A stretch of 64,000 bases of DNA from assembly GCA_965216945.1 (NCBI GenBank), contig CBDCGU010000003.1, positions 1,116,001 to 1,180,000 of the forward strand. Reading direction: 5' to 3'. Under the pieces are notes generated by a model that was given only the letters and a program-made list of their open reading frames with translations, was not told the origin of the DNA and made no database searches. Origin of the DNA: DATHZQ01 sp965216945. GTDB lineage: Bacteria; Actinomycetota; Acidimicrobiia; Spongiisociales; UBA5794. The position numbers and the translations under genes were made by a program. Of this stretch, positions 24,403 to 33,375 are shown piece after piece. Numbering within the stretch: the first letter of the stretch is position 1; every line of letters starts with the position of its first letter.

Positions 24403-24837
24403 TCACGTCGTGATGTATTGCTCCAGCTGCTCGATGAGCTGACGTTGATCGCGCATCACTGCCTTGACGATGTCGCCGATGGAGACGACACCGACGACAC
24501 GATCGTCCTCGAGAACAGGCAGGTGCCTGACGCGCCGATCGGTCATCATGCCCATGCAGTCGTCGACGGTGTTCGACGGCGACACACAGTGAACATCGGG
24601 CGTCATGATCTCTGCCACCGTGGTTTCTCGTGAGACACGATCCAGCAGGACCACCTTCCGGGCGTAATCGCGTTCGGAGATGATCCCAGCAAGAGTGCCG
24701 TCCTCGTGCAGGACGAGGAGCGCACCGACGCCCTTGTCTGCCATGTCCTTCAACGCCTGGAACACCGTGGTGTCCGGCGTCACCGACCACACGTCCCGGC
24801 CCTTGGCGGCGAGGAGATGGGCCACAGTTGTTGCCAT
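24403..24837 (-). CDS. Tandem CBS-domain protein
   Basis: 144 residues made of two CBS repeats: VFQALKDMADKGVGALLVL with GIISERDYARKV, then TVDDCMGMMTDRRVRHLPVL with GVVSIGDIVKAV. This is a stand-alone CBS pair, expected to bind an adenine nucleotide (AMP, ATP, SAM or NAD) and act as an energy or redox sensor for a partner. There is no other domain. It diverges from hflX across 100 bases. Confidence 0.92.
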   Translation of the reverse strand: MATTVAHLLAAKGRDVWSVTPDTTVFQALKDMADKGVGALLVLHEDGTLAGIISERDYARKVVLLDRVSRETTVAEIMTPDVHCVSPSNTVDDCMGMMTDRRVRHLPVLEDDRVVGVVSIGDIVKAVMRDQRQLIEQLEQYITT

Positions 24838-24937
24838 GCCACTCCTTTGGTTCCTCGAGCCTCAACCTACCAAGGGTGAGCCGGCGGTGTCTTCCCCGGC
24901 CGTCCGCCGGCGGGCATCACTCTGCTTGGATGGCGGC

Positions 24938-26245
24938 ATGACGGATGCACGATCCGGGCGCCAGCGGCGCCGGCTCACCGCCACGGTCACCGACCTGGAG
25001 GTGGTGCGGCAGCGCGCCTATCTGGTCGGCATGATGCGCAAGGACGAGAACCTGGCCGAGGCGGAGGCGAGCCTCACCGAACTGGGGCTGCTGACCGACA
25101 CGGCCGGCTCGGAGCCGGTTGCCGAAGCCCTCGTCCGGAGGGAGAAGCCGGATCCGGCGCTCTTCATCGGCAGCGGCAAGGCGAGGGAGATCGCAAGCGA
25201 GATCGCCGCCCTCGACGTCGACGTCGCCGTCTTCGACAACGAGCTGTCTCCGGCTCAGCAGCGCAACCTCCAGCAGCTGTTCCACGTCGACGTCGTCGAC
25301 CGGGTTGCGTTGATCCTCGACATCTTCGCGCAACACGCCACGAGCCGGGAAGGCATGGTGCAAGTGGAGCTCGCACAACACCGGTACCGGCTGCCCCGCC
25401 TCCGGGGCAAGGGCACCGAGTTGAGCCGGCTCGGCGGCGGCATCGGCACCCGGGGCCCGGGCGAGACGAAGCTCGAAACCGACCGGCGCCGCATCCTCGA
25501 GCGCATCTCGAAGCTGGAACGCGAGCTGGAGGACCTGGGGCGGGCCCGGGCCACCCGCAGCAAGGCTCGCAACCAGACCGACCTGCCGGTGGTCTCCCTC
25601 GTCGGATACACCAACGCCGGCAAGTCAACGATGTTCAATCATCTCACCGATGCGGGAGTGCTGGTGGAGGACCAGCTGTTCGCCACCCTCGACTCCACGG
25701 TACGCCGCTCGGAGTTGCCGAACGGACGGCCGGTGCTCTTCTCGGACACGGTGGGGTTCGTCCGCCGGCTGCCGCACCAGCTGGTCGAGGCGTTCAGGTC
25801 GACCCTCGAGGAGGTGACCCAGGCCACGCTGCTGTTACACATCGTCGATGCCACGGACTCCAACCCGGACCGCCAGATCGAAGCAGTGCGTGGGGTACTC
25901 CGCGACATCGGGGCGGGCACGGTCCCCGAGCAACTCGTGATCAACAAGACCGACGCCGCCGACCCGGCAGCAGTCCGACGCCTCCAGGCCGTACACGACG
26001 ACGCGTTCGCCACGTCGGCCGTCACCGGAGATGGCGTGGATGCGTTGCTCGAGTCCATCGCCGAGCAGCTGGAGGGCGTCACCATCGAGGTCGATCTGAC
26101 GGTTCCCTACGACCGTGGCGACGTGGTGGCGGCGCTTCACGAGGCCGGAGAGGTTCTCACCGAGGACCACACGGCGGACGGCACCGTGCTGCGGGTCAAG
26201 CTGCCGAAGACCGAAGCCGACCGCTACGCCGCGTACGGCCTCTGA
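24938..26245 (+). CDS. hflX: Ribosome-associated GTPase HflX
   Basis: 435 residues from ATG 24938. An N-terminal HflX domain (IGSGKAREIASEIAALDVDV and VFDNELSPAQQRNL) leads to the conserved loop GGGIGTRGPGETKLETDRR, a coiled segment, then the G domain: G1 GYTNAGKST (residues 223-231), G3 DTVGFVRRLP, G4 NKTD, G5 SAVTGDG. HflX splits and rescues stalled ribosomes under stress in other bacteria. It ends eight bases before the convergent MFS gene. Identity is secure. Confidence 0.96.
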   Translation: MTDARSGRQRRRLTATVTDLEVVRQRAYLVGMMRKDENLAEAEASLTELGLLTDTAGSEPVAEALVRREKPDPALFIGSGKAREIASEIAALDVDVAVFDNELSPAQQRNLQQLFHVDVVDRVALILDIFAQHATSREGMVQVELAQHRYRLPRLRGKGTELSRLGGGIGTRGPGETKLETDRRRILERISKLERELEDLGRARATRSKARNQTDLPVVSLVGYTNAGKSTMFNHLTDAGVLVEDQLFATLDSTVRRSELPNGRPVLFSDTVGFVRRLPHQLVEAFRSTLEEVTQATLLLHIVDATDSNPDRQIEAVRGVLRDIGAGTVPEQLVINKTDAADPAAVRRLQAVHDDAFATSAVTGDGVDALLESIAEQLEGVTIEVDLTVPYDRGDVVAALHEAGEVLTEDHTADGTVLRVKLPKTEADRYAAYGL

Positions 26246-26253
26246 GGGTTCGG

Positions 26254-27639
26254 TCAGAAGAGGTCGAGAACGTCTCCCGATGACGATGGCCGCTCGGTGG
26301 TCCCGCCCGGTGCCGCCGAATCGTCGGCCTGGAGCGCCCTGCGCCGCGCCGCGGCCACCGGCACCAACGTCGCCGAGACGTAGATCACCTGGATGACCAG
26401 CGCCATGATGCCCGCAGCGGTGAGCCCGGCCTCGACCGGGATCGCCGGGATGACCGGGATGAGGGCGCCGAGGACCCATGCCACCTGGAACATCGTCTCG
26501 CTGTTGGTGAACGCCCTCCCCCGATGTTCGGCGGGCACCGTCGACTGGAGAAGCCCGTCGAAGCCGAACTTCGCCGTCCCCCACGCCAGACCTGCGGCCG
26601 CAGCGAGCAGCGATGCGGCGGGGAGCCCAAAATGCTGGGCGGCCAGAAACGCCGCTCCGGCCTCGATCGCAAGCCCGACAACCACCATCGGCTCTTCGCT
26701 GATGCGTCGCTCCAGAACGGGCGTGACAAACGCCGCGATCAGGTAGCCGACTCCGGCGGCGCCGAGCAACGTGGCGAACTCGCCGGCGCTGGCGTCGACG
26801 TCGCGGAACGCAAACGCAACCAGCAACAACAAGAAGCCGTTGAGAAAGCGGACGGCTGCCGTGGCGAAGCGGGCCAGACGAACGGGTCGTGGGGTCGGCG
26901 GCGGCTTGCCTCCCGGCCGCACCGGAACGGGCTGACGCCGCATCCGATCGATCCCAGGGAGGCGCAACGCCGCCCGCGTCGACCAGGCAAACGCGATCGC
27001 CGCCACGATCAGCGCAAACCAGGGGGCCGTGCGCCACGCCGCCACCGCTCCGAACGGGATGGCGACGATGCTGCCGAAGACGCCGAGGCGCGCCAGGTGG
27101 GCATTGGCGGCAACCAGTTCGACCGGCTGGTCGAGCACGACGGGAAGCACGCTGCTCCGACTGATGCCGTGGAATCGGGAAAGCACGAGCAGGAGGAACG
27201 CCAGGGGGAAGATCAGCACGGTGTTGAGCAGCGGGATCATGGCAACGGCGATGCCGACGCGGAGCGCAGCGCTCACCACGAGGCCGCCCCGATACGCAGC
27301 CGGCAGCCGCTCGTACACCCGTCCCAGCAGCGGTCCGATGACCGCGAACGGCGCCAGCGTGAGCAGCAGGTAGAGCGCAACGTTCTCCCGCGCCTCGGTG
27401 GACGGCACCGAGAAGAAGAGCGTCCCGGCGAGGGCGACGGCGACCAGCGTGTCCCCGGCGACGGCCCCGGCGTGGGACTGAGCCAGGTGCATGAAGCCGC
27501 CGCCACGGGCGGCGAAGCTGGCGACCACCCGGTCGCTCACCGCTCTGCCGCCGGTCTTCGCCAGCCGGGCGGCGGTGCGGCCGCGGGACGGCCGGGCGGG
27601 CGGCTGCTCCACACCTGCGGGCTCTTGGCGTTCGCTCAC
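26254..27639 (-). CDS. Major facilitator superfamily protein
   Basis: 461 residues with about twelve hydrophobic segments, a 45-residue cytosolic N-terminus and a short polar C-terminus. Central features are VIGPLLGRVYERLP after helix 2 and a long basic loop between the halves (RRQPVPVRPGGKPPPTPRP). It belongs to the group of MFS-like proteins common in Actinobacteria without known substrate. It lies 26 bases downstream of the HIT gene and may share its transcript. Confidence 0.8.
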   Translation of the reverse strand: MSERQEPAGVEQPPARPSRGRTAARLAKTGGRAVSDRVVASFAARGGGFMHLAQSHAGAVAGDTLVAVALAGTLFFSVPSTEARENVALYLLLTLAPFAVIGPLLGRVYERLPAAYRGGLVVSAALRVGIAVAMIPLLNTVLIFPLAFLLLVLSRFHGISRSSVLPVVLDQPVELVAANAHLARLGVFGSIVAIPFGAVAAWRTAPWFALIVAAIAFAWSTRAALRLPGIDRMRRQPVPVRPGGKPPPTPRPVRLARFATAAVRFLNGFLLLLVAFAFRDVDASAGEFATLLGAAGVGYLIAAFVTPVLERRISEEPMVVVGLAIEAGAAFLAAQHFGLPAASLLAAAAGLAWGTAKFGFDGLLQSTVPAEHRGRAFTNSETMFQVAWVLGALIPVIPAIPVEAGLTAAGIMALVIQVIYVSATLVPVAAARRRALQADDSAAPGGTTERPSSSGDVLDLF

Positions 27640-27665
27640 ATCACCAACGTAGCGGCGTGGGCGTA

Positions 27666-28088
27666 TCAGTCGGAGACGCCGGTCGCCCCAGAGTTGCGTA
27701 GCGACTGCCGGATGGCGTCGGCGGCCCTGTCGAGATCTGCCGGGTCCGGCGAGGGATCGGCGTTGGCGAAGTCCAGATCATGCACATCCCTGATGGGTAC
27801 GAGGTGGATGTGGAGATGAGGCACCTCGAGCCCGGCGATCATCATCCCCACCTTGACGGGCGAGAACGCATCCTGCAGCGCCACACCGATCTCCGTCGAG
27901 ACCTCCATGAGATGTGCGAGCAAGCGGCCGTCGGCGTCGATCCAGTGGTCGATCTCCTCTCGGGGAACGACCAGCGTGTGCCCGGGGGCGAGCGGGTTGA
28001 TGGAGAGGAAGGCGACACAGTGGTCGTCCTTCCACACGAAGCGACCGGGGAGATCGCCGTTGATGATCATGGTGAACACAGATGCCAT
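27666..28088 (-). CDS. HIT-family nucleotide hydrolase
   Basis: 140 residues. The histidine triad is PHLHIHLVP near residue 93, with the usual N-terminal FVWKDDHCVAFLSINPLAPGH. HIT proteins hydrolyse or transfer nucleotidyl groups from dinucleotides and adenylated substrates. ATG 28088 is chosen as the start because homologous sequence begins there; the frame is open further upstream but antisense to the permease gene. It is co-directional with the MFS gene. Confidence 0.93.
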   Translation of the reverse strand: MASVFTMIINGDLPGRFVWKDDHCVAFLSINPLAPGHTLVVPREEIDHWIDADGRLLAHLMEVSTEIGVALQDAFSPVKVGMMIAGLEVPHLHIHLVPIRDVHDLDFANADPSPDPADLDRAADAIRQSLRNSGATGVSD

Positions 28089-28120
28089 GGACGGACGGTA
28101 GTCCGGCGCCCCGTCGCCTC

Positions 28121-29008
28121 CTATGCGGCGATGCCGTGGGCGATGGCACCACCTGCCATCGCCACCCCGAACACGTAGACGAGGAACACCGCCATCGCTC
28201 GCGGTCTCGCCAGCTTGCTCAGGATGACGAACTCGGGGAGGTTGGCGCCGGCCCCGGCGATGGTCAGTGCAACGATGGCGCCGATACCCACTCCGGCCGT
28301 ACGCAACGAAGCGGCGATGGGCACGAACAGCTCCGTGTTGAAATAGAGAGGCGTCCCCAATGCCGACGCCACCGGGATGGCGAAGGCCACGTTGTTCCCG
28401 GTGACTCCGGCCACGGCGTCGGGGGTGACGAGCATCTCGATCGCGGCGCCGATGCCGACGCCGATCAGGAGCAGCGGCCCGAGTGAGCGCAACAGTCGCA
28501 CCGCGGCTGCTGCGGCATCGCGGCCGGCTCGGCGGATGCCGGGCCACTCCGTGTCGCCCATGGAGGTCTCACAGCTCGCCGCCGCGGCATCGGGAAGGGG
28601 CCTGAGGTGGCGAGCCATGCCGGCCGCCTGAGCCACCAGCGCAAGCGTCATCGCTGCGGTGAACGCCACAGCGACGTAGACGAGAGCAACGTCCAATCCG
28701 ACAATCAGCACGAGCGCCCCGAACAGCACGGGGTCGAGCACGGGCGCCGCCACGATGAACGCCACATACCCGGCCGGGGGCACACCGGCCTGACGCAGAC
28801 CGACGAGCATCGGGATCGCCGAGAACGTGCAGAACGGGGTCACGAAGCCCACCACGATCCCTTTGAGAGCGGCAACTACCGGGTGGCCGCCCATCCAGCG
28901 GCGCAGCCGTTCCTCGCCGAGTCGCAACTGGACGATCTGGACCAGGAATGCCACTCCGAGGAAGAGCAGCGCCAGCTCGACGAGGAGCAGTGCCCAGCGA
29001 CCGATCAT
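28121..29008 (-). CDS. Permease of the ArsP/YraQ family
   Basis: 295 residues from ATG 29008, which overlaps the ArsR stop by four bases. About eight helices; the key segment is GFVTPFCTFSAIPMLVGL, corresponding to the cysteine-containing motif of ArsP organoarsenical exporters, and the second half repeats GTPLYFNTELFVPI. The pairing with an ArsR repressor in one operon supports metalloid or organometalloid efflux, although YraQ relatives with other roles exist. A loop of about 50 residues lies between the halves. Confidence 0.85.
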   Translation of the reverse strand: MIGRWALLLVELALLFLGVAFLVQIVQLRLGEERLRRWMGGHPVVAALKGIVVGFVTPFCTFSAIPMLVGLRQAGVPPAGYVAFIVAAPVLDPVLFGALVLIVGLDVALVYVAVAFTAAMTLALVAQAAGMARHLRPLPDAAAASCETSMGDTEWPGIRRAGRDAAAAAVRLLRSLGPLLLIGVGIGAAIEMLVTPDAVAGVTGNNVAFAIPVASALGTPLYFNTELFVPIAASLRTAGVGIGAIVALTIAGAGANLPEFVILSKLARPRAMAVFLVYVFGVAMAGGAIAHGIAA

Positions 29009-29319
29009 GGGCGAGGCTCTGCGCCGCTCGCCATGATGGCGGCGGCGGCCGCCGGGAGCGCCGTCATGCACGATCGGTTGACTTCGACCAGCGTGCGTAC
29101 GCCATCGGGTCTCATGAAGACGAAACGATCGGCGGCCAGGACCTGCAGATGCCGCGACACCGTCGACTGGCTCTTCCCGATCTCGTCGACGATCTCACCG
29201 ACCGTCATCGGCCGGTCGGCGGCGGCCACCACATTGAGGATGCGGATCCGAGTGCCGTCGGCGAGACAGCGGAACCACGAGGCGTACTCATGAGCAGTAG
29301 CGGAGTCGAGCAACTTCAT
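29005..29319 (-). CDS. ArsR-family repressor
   Basis: 104 residues with a winged helix: FRCLADGTRIRILNVV, EIVDEIGKSQSTVSRHLQVL and the wing DRFVFMRPDGVRTLVEVN. Only two cysteines are present (FRCL and RSCMT); they are far apart and the classical ELCVCDL pair is missing. So the inducer and its site are unclear: it may be an atypical metalloid sensor or a non-metal ArsR. It is followed by the permease gene with an ATGA overlap. Confidence 0.9.
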   Translation of the reverse strand: MKLLDSATAHEYASWFRCLADGTRIRILNVVAAADRPMTVGEIVDEIGKSQSTVSRHLQVLAADRFVFMRPDGVRTLVEVNRSCMTALPAAAAAIMASGAEPRP

Positions 29320-29333
29320 CGTTCATCGACGAT
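29318..29333. promoter_or_regulatory. Inverted repeat ATCGT-N6-ACGAT at the arsR start, candidate operator
   Basis: ATCGT (29318-29322) and ACGAT (29329-29333) are exact inverted repeats with a six-base spacer, overlapping the first codon of arsR. A wider pair, TTCAT (29322-29326) and ATGAA (29339-29343), brackets it. The position suits autoregulation by ArsR. Confidence 0.4.
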
Positions 29334-29405
29334 AATGCATGAAAGCCGCTCTGGCAACACCTTTGCGGGTTGCGTGATGCGGTCGGCGGTGTGGCTCGGT
29401 CCGCT

Positions 29406-30725
29406 CTAGAGCAACGAGAGGGCGGCCTCGGCGAGGGGGCTGCGCACCGACTTGTCGAGCGTGACGTGACCGAACATGCGGTTCCCCTTGAACTTCTCGA
29501 TCAGCGCCGCCAGCCCGCCGTACGGCGAGACATAGGGGTTGTCCACCTGGCTGAGGTCGCCGCAGAACACGATCTTGGAGTTCTCGCCGATGCGGGTGAG
29601 GATGACCTTGAGCGTCGAGAGCTCCAGGTTCTGTGCCTCGTCGATGATCACGAGCTCGCCCGTGATCGAGCGTCCGCGCAAGTACGTGACGGCTGCCATC
29701 TCCAGCACGTCCTGTTCGAGCAACCCGTCAACCGCCATGCGCGCCTCGTGGGGATCGGTGTTGGAGAAGAGGGCGAACAGATTGTCGTAGACGGCCGCCA
29801 TCCACGGCGCCAGCTTCTCGTCGAGATCGCCGGGAAGGTAGCCGACCTCCTGGCGCCCGACGGCGATGAGGGGCCGGTACACCGAGATGCGCCGGTAGCG
29901 CTGCGCCTCGATCGTCTGCTCGAGGGCTGCGGCCAGCGCCAGGAACGTCTTGCCGGTCCCGGCCATCCCCATCAACGACACGGCAGCGACATCGGGGTCC
30001 ATCAGCAGATCGAGGGCGAACGCCTGCCGCACGTTCTTGGACTCGACGCCAAAGGCGTGGCGAGACCCGGACACCTTGGTGACGGTCACCTTCGAGCCGA
30101 CGTCGGCGACCCGCGCCACCGCCGAGTGGGACTCTCCGGCCTTGAGGATGCAGAACTGGTTGAGCACCGCATCTGCGTGGTCCAGGCCGGCCTTGCCGTC
30201 CGCGTAGAGGCGGTCCACCGTGTCGTGGTCCACCTGGAGCTCGAAAACGCCGGAGTACGCCTCGTCGACCTGGACGGTGTCGGCCCTGTAGTCCTCCACC
30301 TCGACACCCAGCTGGGCGCCCTTGATGCGCAGCGAGGCGTCCTTGGTGACCAGCACCGTCTCGCAGCCGTCGTCGATGAGGTTCAGGCAGGTCGACAGGA
30401 TGCGATGGTCCGCGGTGGTCGGATCGAGCACTTCGGGCAGCCGGGTCGAGCGGATGCCGTTCAGCTCGATACGCAGCGTGCCGCCCCCGTCGAGCCGGCG
30501 CGGCTCGGCAAGGCCACCGTCTTCAGAAGCCCCCAGCTGCTCCAGCAGCCGGATCGCCGCACGGGCGTTGGCGCCCACCTCGTCCATGCGGGTCTTGTGG
30601 CGGTCGAGCTCCTCGATGACGACGAGGGGGAGCACGACGCTGTGCTCGTCGAAGCGGACGATGCTGTGGGGGTCGGCGAAGATGACACAAGTGTCGAGTA
30701 CGTAGGTCCGATTCCCCACTTCCAT
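29406..30725 (-). CDS. PIN-domain/PhoH-family ATPase
   Basis: 439 residues from ATG 30725, with AAGGGAG upstream. Residues 5-145 form a PIN RNase domain (TYVLDTCVIFADP, later TVLVTKDASLRIKA-like VTKDASLRIKG). Residues about 230-439 are the PhoH ATPase with Walker A GMAGTGKT (253-260) and Walker B LVIIDEAQNLE. PIN-PhoH proteins, studied in mycobacteria as PhoH2, couple ATP-driven RNA unwinding with cleavage. Here no antitoxin-like partner is adjacent. It diverges from gpsA across 145 bases. Confidence 0.93.
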   Translation of the reverse strand: MEVGNRTYVLDTCVIFADPHSIVRFDEHSVVLPLVVIEELDRHKTRMDEVGANARAAIRLLEQLGASEDGGLAEPRRLDGGGTLRIELNGIRSTRLPEVLDPTTADHRILSTCLNLIDDGCETVLVTKDASLRIKGAQLGVEVEDYRADTVQVDEAYSGVFELQVDHDTVDRLYADGKAGLDHADAVLNQFCILKAGESHSAVARVADVGSKVTVTKVSGSRHAFGVESKNVRQAFALDLLMDPDVAAVSLMGMAGTGKTFLALAAALEQTIEAQRYRRISVYRPLIAVGRQEVGYLPGDLDEKLAPWMAAVYDNLFALFSNTDPHEARMAVDGLLEQDVLEMAAVTYLRGRSITGELVIIDEAQNLELSTLKVILTRIGENSKIVFCGDLSQVDNPYVSPYGGLAALIEKFKGNRMFGHVTLDKSVRSPLAEAALSLL

Positions 30726-30870
30726 GTGCTCCCTTTGTCGTTCGAGTGCGCCGTCAGCGTGACACAGCCCTCTCGAAATGCAAAGGACCGCTCGACTCAA
30801 TTCCGCCCCAGGCAGTTGGCGCCGACTGGGTAGCCTGCGCAGGACCGAACCGGGCGAAAGCGAGGTCGTG

Positions 30871-31869
30871 ATGGCGGTTGCGGTGATCGGAGCAGGATCG
30901 TGGGGCACGGCGGTGGCCGCCATCGTGTCGCACAACACCGAGGCCGTGCTGTGGGCGCGGCGTCCCGAGCTCGCTGCAGCCATCAACGACGAGCACGAGA
31001 ACCCGGATTACCTGCCCGGCAACCCGCTGCCCACCGACCTGCGGGCCACCTCCGACCTCGCAGAGGCGGTGGGCGGGGCAGAGGTCATCGTCATGGGTGT
31101 GCCCTCCCACGGCTACCGCACCGTGCTGGAGCAGGCCGCCGGCCTGGTGCCTCCCGATGTGCCGGTGATCAGCCTGTCCAAGGGGGTCGAGCAGGACACG
31201 TTGATGCGGATGACGGAAGTGACGCGCGACGTGCTGCCCGGCCACGATGCCTCCCGAATCGGTGTGCTCACCGGCCCCAACCTGGCCAAGGAGATCATCG
31301 CCGGGCAGCCGGCGGCCACCGTAGTCGCGGTGCGCGACACCGAGACGGCCGCCCGGCTGCAGTCGCTCTTCATCACCCCGACGCTGCGGGTGTACACCAA
31401 CCGGGACGTCGTCGGGTGCGAGGCGGCAGGGGCGTTGAAGAACGTCATGGCGATCGCATCGGGCATGGCCCACGGTCTCGGTTTCGGGGACAACACCACG
31501 GCGACGCTGATCACCCGGGCACTGGCCGAGCTGACCCGGCTCGGCTCCGCCATGGGGGGTGAAGCGACGACGTTCGCCGGGCTGGCCGGTATGGGTGATC
31601 TGATCGCCACGTGCATGAGCTCCCAGTCGCGCAACCACCGCGTCGGCTACGGCCTCGGACAGGGCCGCCGGCTCGACGACATCATCAACGAGATGAACAT
31701 GGTCGCCGAAGGCGTGAAGTCGACGCGGGGGATCCTGGCGCTCGCCGAGCGCCACATCGTCGAGATGCCCATCGCCGAGCAGGTGGGCAAGGTCCTCTAC
31801 GAGGACAAGGACCCGAAGGCGGCGGTCGCAGAGCTGATGACCCGAGAGGCGAAGTCGGAGCGGAGCTGA
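30871..31869 (+). CDS. gpsA: Glycerol-3-phosphate dehydrogenase [NAD(P)+]
   Basis: 332 residues. N-terminal Rossmann motif VAVIGAGSWGTAVA, the substrate region GVLTGPNLAKEI, catalytic Lys in GCEAAGALKNVMAIASG, and GEATTFAGLAGMGDL with SRNHRVGYGL. It makes sn-glycerol-3-phosphate from dihydroxyacetone phosphate for phospholipid synthesis in the cytosol. ATG 30871 is taken as the start; a GTG is directly before it. Full length and normal. Confidence 0.97.
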   Translation: MAVAVIGAGSWGTAVAAIVSHNTEAVLWARRPELAAAINDEHENPDYLPGNPLPTDLRATSDLAEAVGGAEVIVMGVPSHGYRTVLEQAAGLVPPDVPVISLSKGVEQDTLMRMTEVTRDVLPGHDASRIGVLTGPNLAKEIIAGQPAATVVAVRDTETAARLQSLFITPTLRVYTNRDVVGCEAAGALKNVMAIASGMAHGLGFGDNTTATLITRALAELTRLGSAMGGEATTFAGLAGMGDLIATCMSSQSRNHRVGYGLGQGRRLDDIINEMNMVAEGVKSTRGILALAERHIVEMPIAEQVGKVLYEDKDPKAAVAELMTREAKSERS

Positions 31870-31944
31870 GCTCCTTCCCAGGGTGGCCCGCGACCTCCGG
31901 TTCGGCACGAGATCTCGCCACCACCCGCCACGGAGCTGCGGTCG

Positions 31945-32490
31945 CTACTCCTCGATTGTCGACACGGTGTACAGCATCCAGCGGCGCCGCGGCTCATCCC
32001 AGCGCATGACGAGCTCCCACCGGAAGTCTGCCGGTTCCGAACCGGAGCGCGTCATCCGTATCGAGGTCCGCACCGTTGCGGAGGTGGCGTCGGACGTCAC
32101 CACCGCGCTGTCGGACATGGTGAACTCGAAGGCCGGCAGCCCGGGAGCGGAGGCGCTGCGATCCGGGGCCTCGGCTTCGAGCTGGTCGAGCTGCGGACCC
32201 GGAGCGAAGGTCGCATAGACCTCATCCAGGTCTCCCGTCGCCGCAAACAGGCCCCACGCCGAGAGGGCCTCCGCGGCATGGGGGAGGATCTGCGACTCGT
32301 CGGGACTCGCCGTCGGCGGCGCCGTCGACGTGGGTGGTGCGGCCGGAAACGGCGATGCCTCGGTCGCAGCCACCTCGCGGTCGGAGCGACTCACGAGGAG
32401 CAAGGCCACCGCAAGCACGACGATCACACCGAAGGCAACGACCACCCGCCACGTGGGTGGACCCGTTGGCGGAGCTCCCGATCCGGTCAC
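31945..32490 (-). CDS. Membrane-anchored hypothetical protein downstream of the Tad operon
   Basis: 181 residues: a short cytosolic Pro/Gly N-terminus, one transmembrane helix (VVVAFGVIVVLAVALLLVS), a Pro/Thr/Ser-rich stalk, then an extracellular domain of about 110 residues (EALSAWGLFAATGDLDEVYA to WELVMRWDEPRRRWMLYTV). The fold resembles SnoaL/NTF2-like or Mce-associated domains in layout, but no diagnostic motif is seen. It is the last gene of the minus-strand run containing the Tad pilus genes, 37 bases after tadG, so it may be part of that operon. Function unknown. Confidence 0.7.
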   Translation of the reverse strand: MTGSGAPPTGPPTWRVVVAFGVIVVLAVALLLVSRSDREVAATEASPFPAAPPTSTAPPTASPDESQILPHAAEALSAWGLFAATGDLDEVYATFAPGPQLDQLEAEAPDRSASAPGLPAFEFTMSDSAVVTSDATSATVRTSIRMTRSGSEPADFRWELVMRWDEPRRRWMLYTVSTIEE

Positions 32491-32527
32491 GTGACAAGGC
32501 TATGCCCGCATCGCTGCTGATCCAACC

Positions 32528-32947
32528 TCAGGGTCCCGTGCGCTCTCCGGGAGTCGAATAGGCGGACACCTCCATGCCGACGGCGCCGTCGTCGAGGAAG
32601 GCGCCGATGATCGTGAGCTCGACCTCCCGAGTGAGGGTCACCTCGATCCCGCCGGCGGGAAAGGAGATGGAGCCGGCGATGTCATCGTCGAGATCAGCAG
32701 CATGGGCCTCGAGGTAGGCGACGGCGCGAGCCTCGGCCTCCGCCGGATCGAGACGCACAGTCCCCGACGCACGGAACTCGACGATGTCAACCGCGGTCGC
32801 CCCGGCAATGGAGGCAGAGTCGGCGAGACCTGCCAGAGCCTGGCGCTCGGCGAACACCCGCCACGTATCCAGCGCAAGGCCGGCGACCCCGAACAACACG
32901 AGCACCAACCCGATGCCCCAGATCGTGACCGCACCCCGCTCGCCCAT
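32528..32947 (-). CDS. TadG-like pilus-assembly protein
   Basis: 139 residues. The N-terminus GERGAVTIWGIGLVLVLFGV is the Tad-type prepilin-like start, with one hydrophobic helix followed by RVFAERQALAGLADSASIAG, the conserved TadG sequence after the helix. The rest is a short extracytoplasmic domain, far smaller than the von Willebrand A-bearing TadG of Proteobacteria, as is usual in Actinobacteria. The start overlaps the previous stop as TGATG. Confidence 0.82.
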   Translation of the reverse strand: MGERGAVTIWGIGLVLVLFGVAGLALDTWRVFAERQALAGLADSASIAGATAVDIVEFRASGTVRLDPAEAEARAVAYLEAHAADLDDDIAGSISFPAGGIEVTLTREVELTIIGAFLDDGAVGMEVSAYSTPGERTGP

Positions 32948-33375
32948 CAGAACTCCCGGTAGTCCTCGACTCGCTCACTGTGCGAGCGTGTCACCGAACC
33001 CCCGCCGAAGCTGCCCACCGGGAAGACGATCGCGGGGAACTGCATCGTCACCGTCGCCTCCACCTCCTGACCGGCAACGAGGCCACCGGAGAAGCTGATG
33101 CTCACGAGCGCCTCCGGCGGCCATCCGTGGTTGGCAACGATCTGGCGGGCCATGGCCTCGCCGCTTGCTGCGCCGGTGGCAGCGTCGGGCGCCAGCACCG
33201 CCTGACGAGCCGCCTCTTGAGCGGCCAGCTCGGCGGTCGATCTGGCGTCGATCCAGCGCGGGATCTGCGCCAGACCCATCACGGTTGGCAGCAGGAGGAT
33301 GCCGATGACGAAGATCATCTCGAGCACGGTGGCGGCACCCCGCTCGTCATCGCGGACCACATGCGCCGACCTCAC
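32947..33375 (-). CDS. TadE-like minor pilin, second copy
   Basis: 142 residues from GTG 33375, chosen because it overlaps the upstream stop as GTGA. DDERGAATVLEMIFVIGILL is the TadE pattern: short leader, Glu in the helix, then a hydrophobic segment. The exported part is small and beta-rich. It probably primes or modifies the Flp pilus with its neighbour TadE. It starts directly in the operon between TadE1 and TadG. Confidence 0.82.
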   Translation of the reverse strand: MRSAHVVRDDERGAATVLEMIFVIGILLLPTVMGLAQIPRWIDARSTAELAAQEAARQAVLAPDAATGAASGEAMARQIVANHGWPPEALVSISFSGGLVAGQEVEATVTMQFPAIVFPVGSFGGGSVTRSHSERVEDYREF

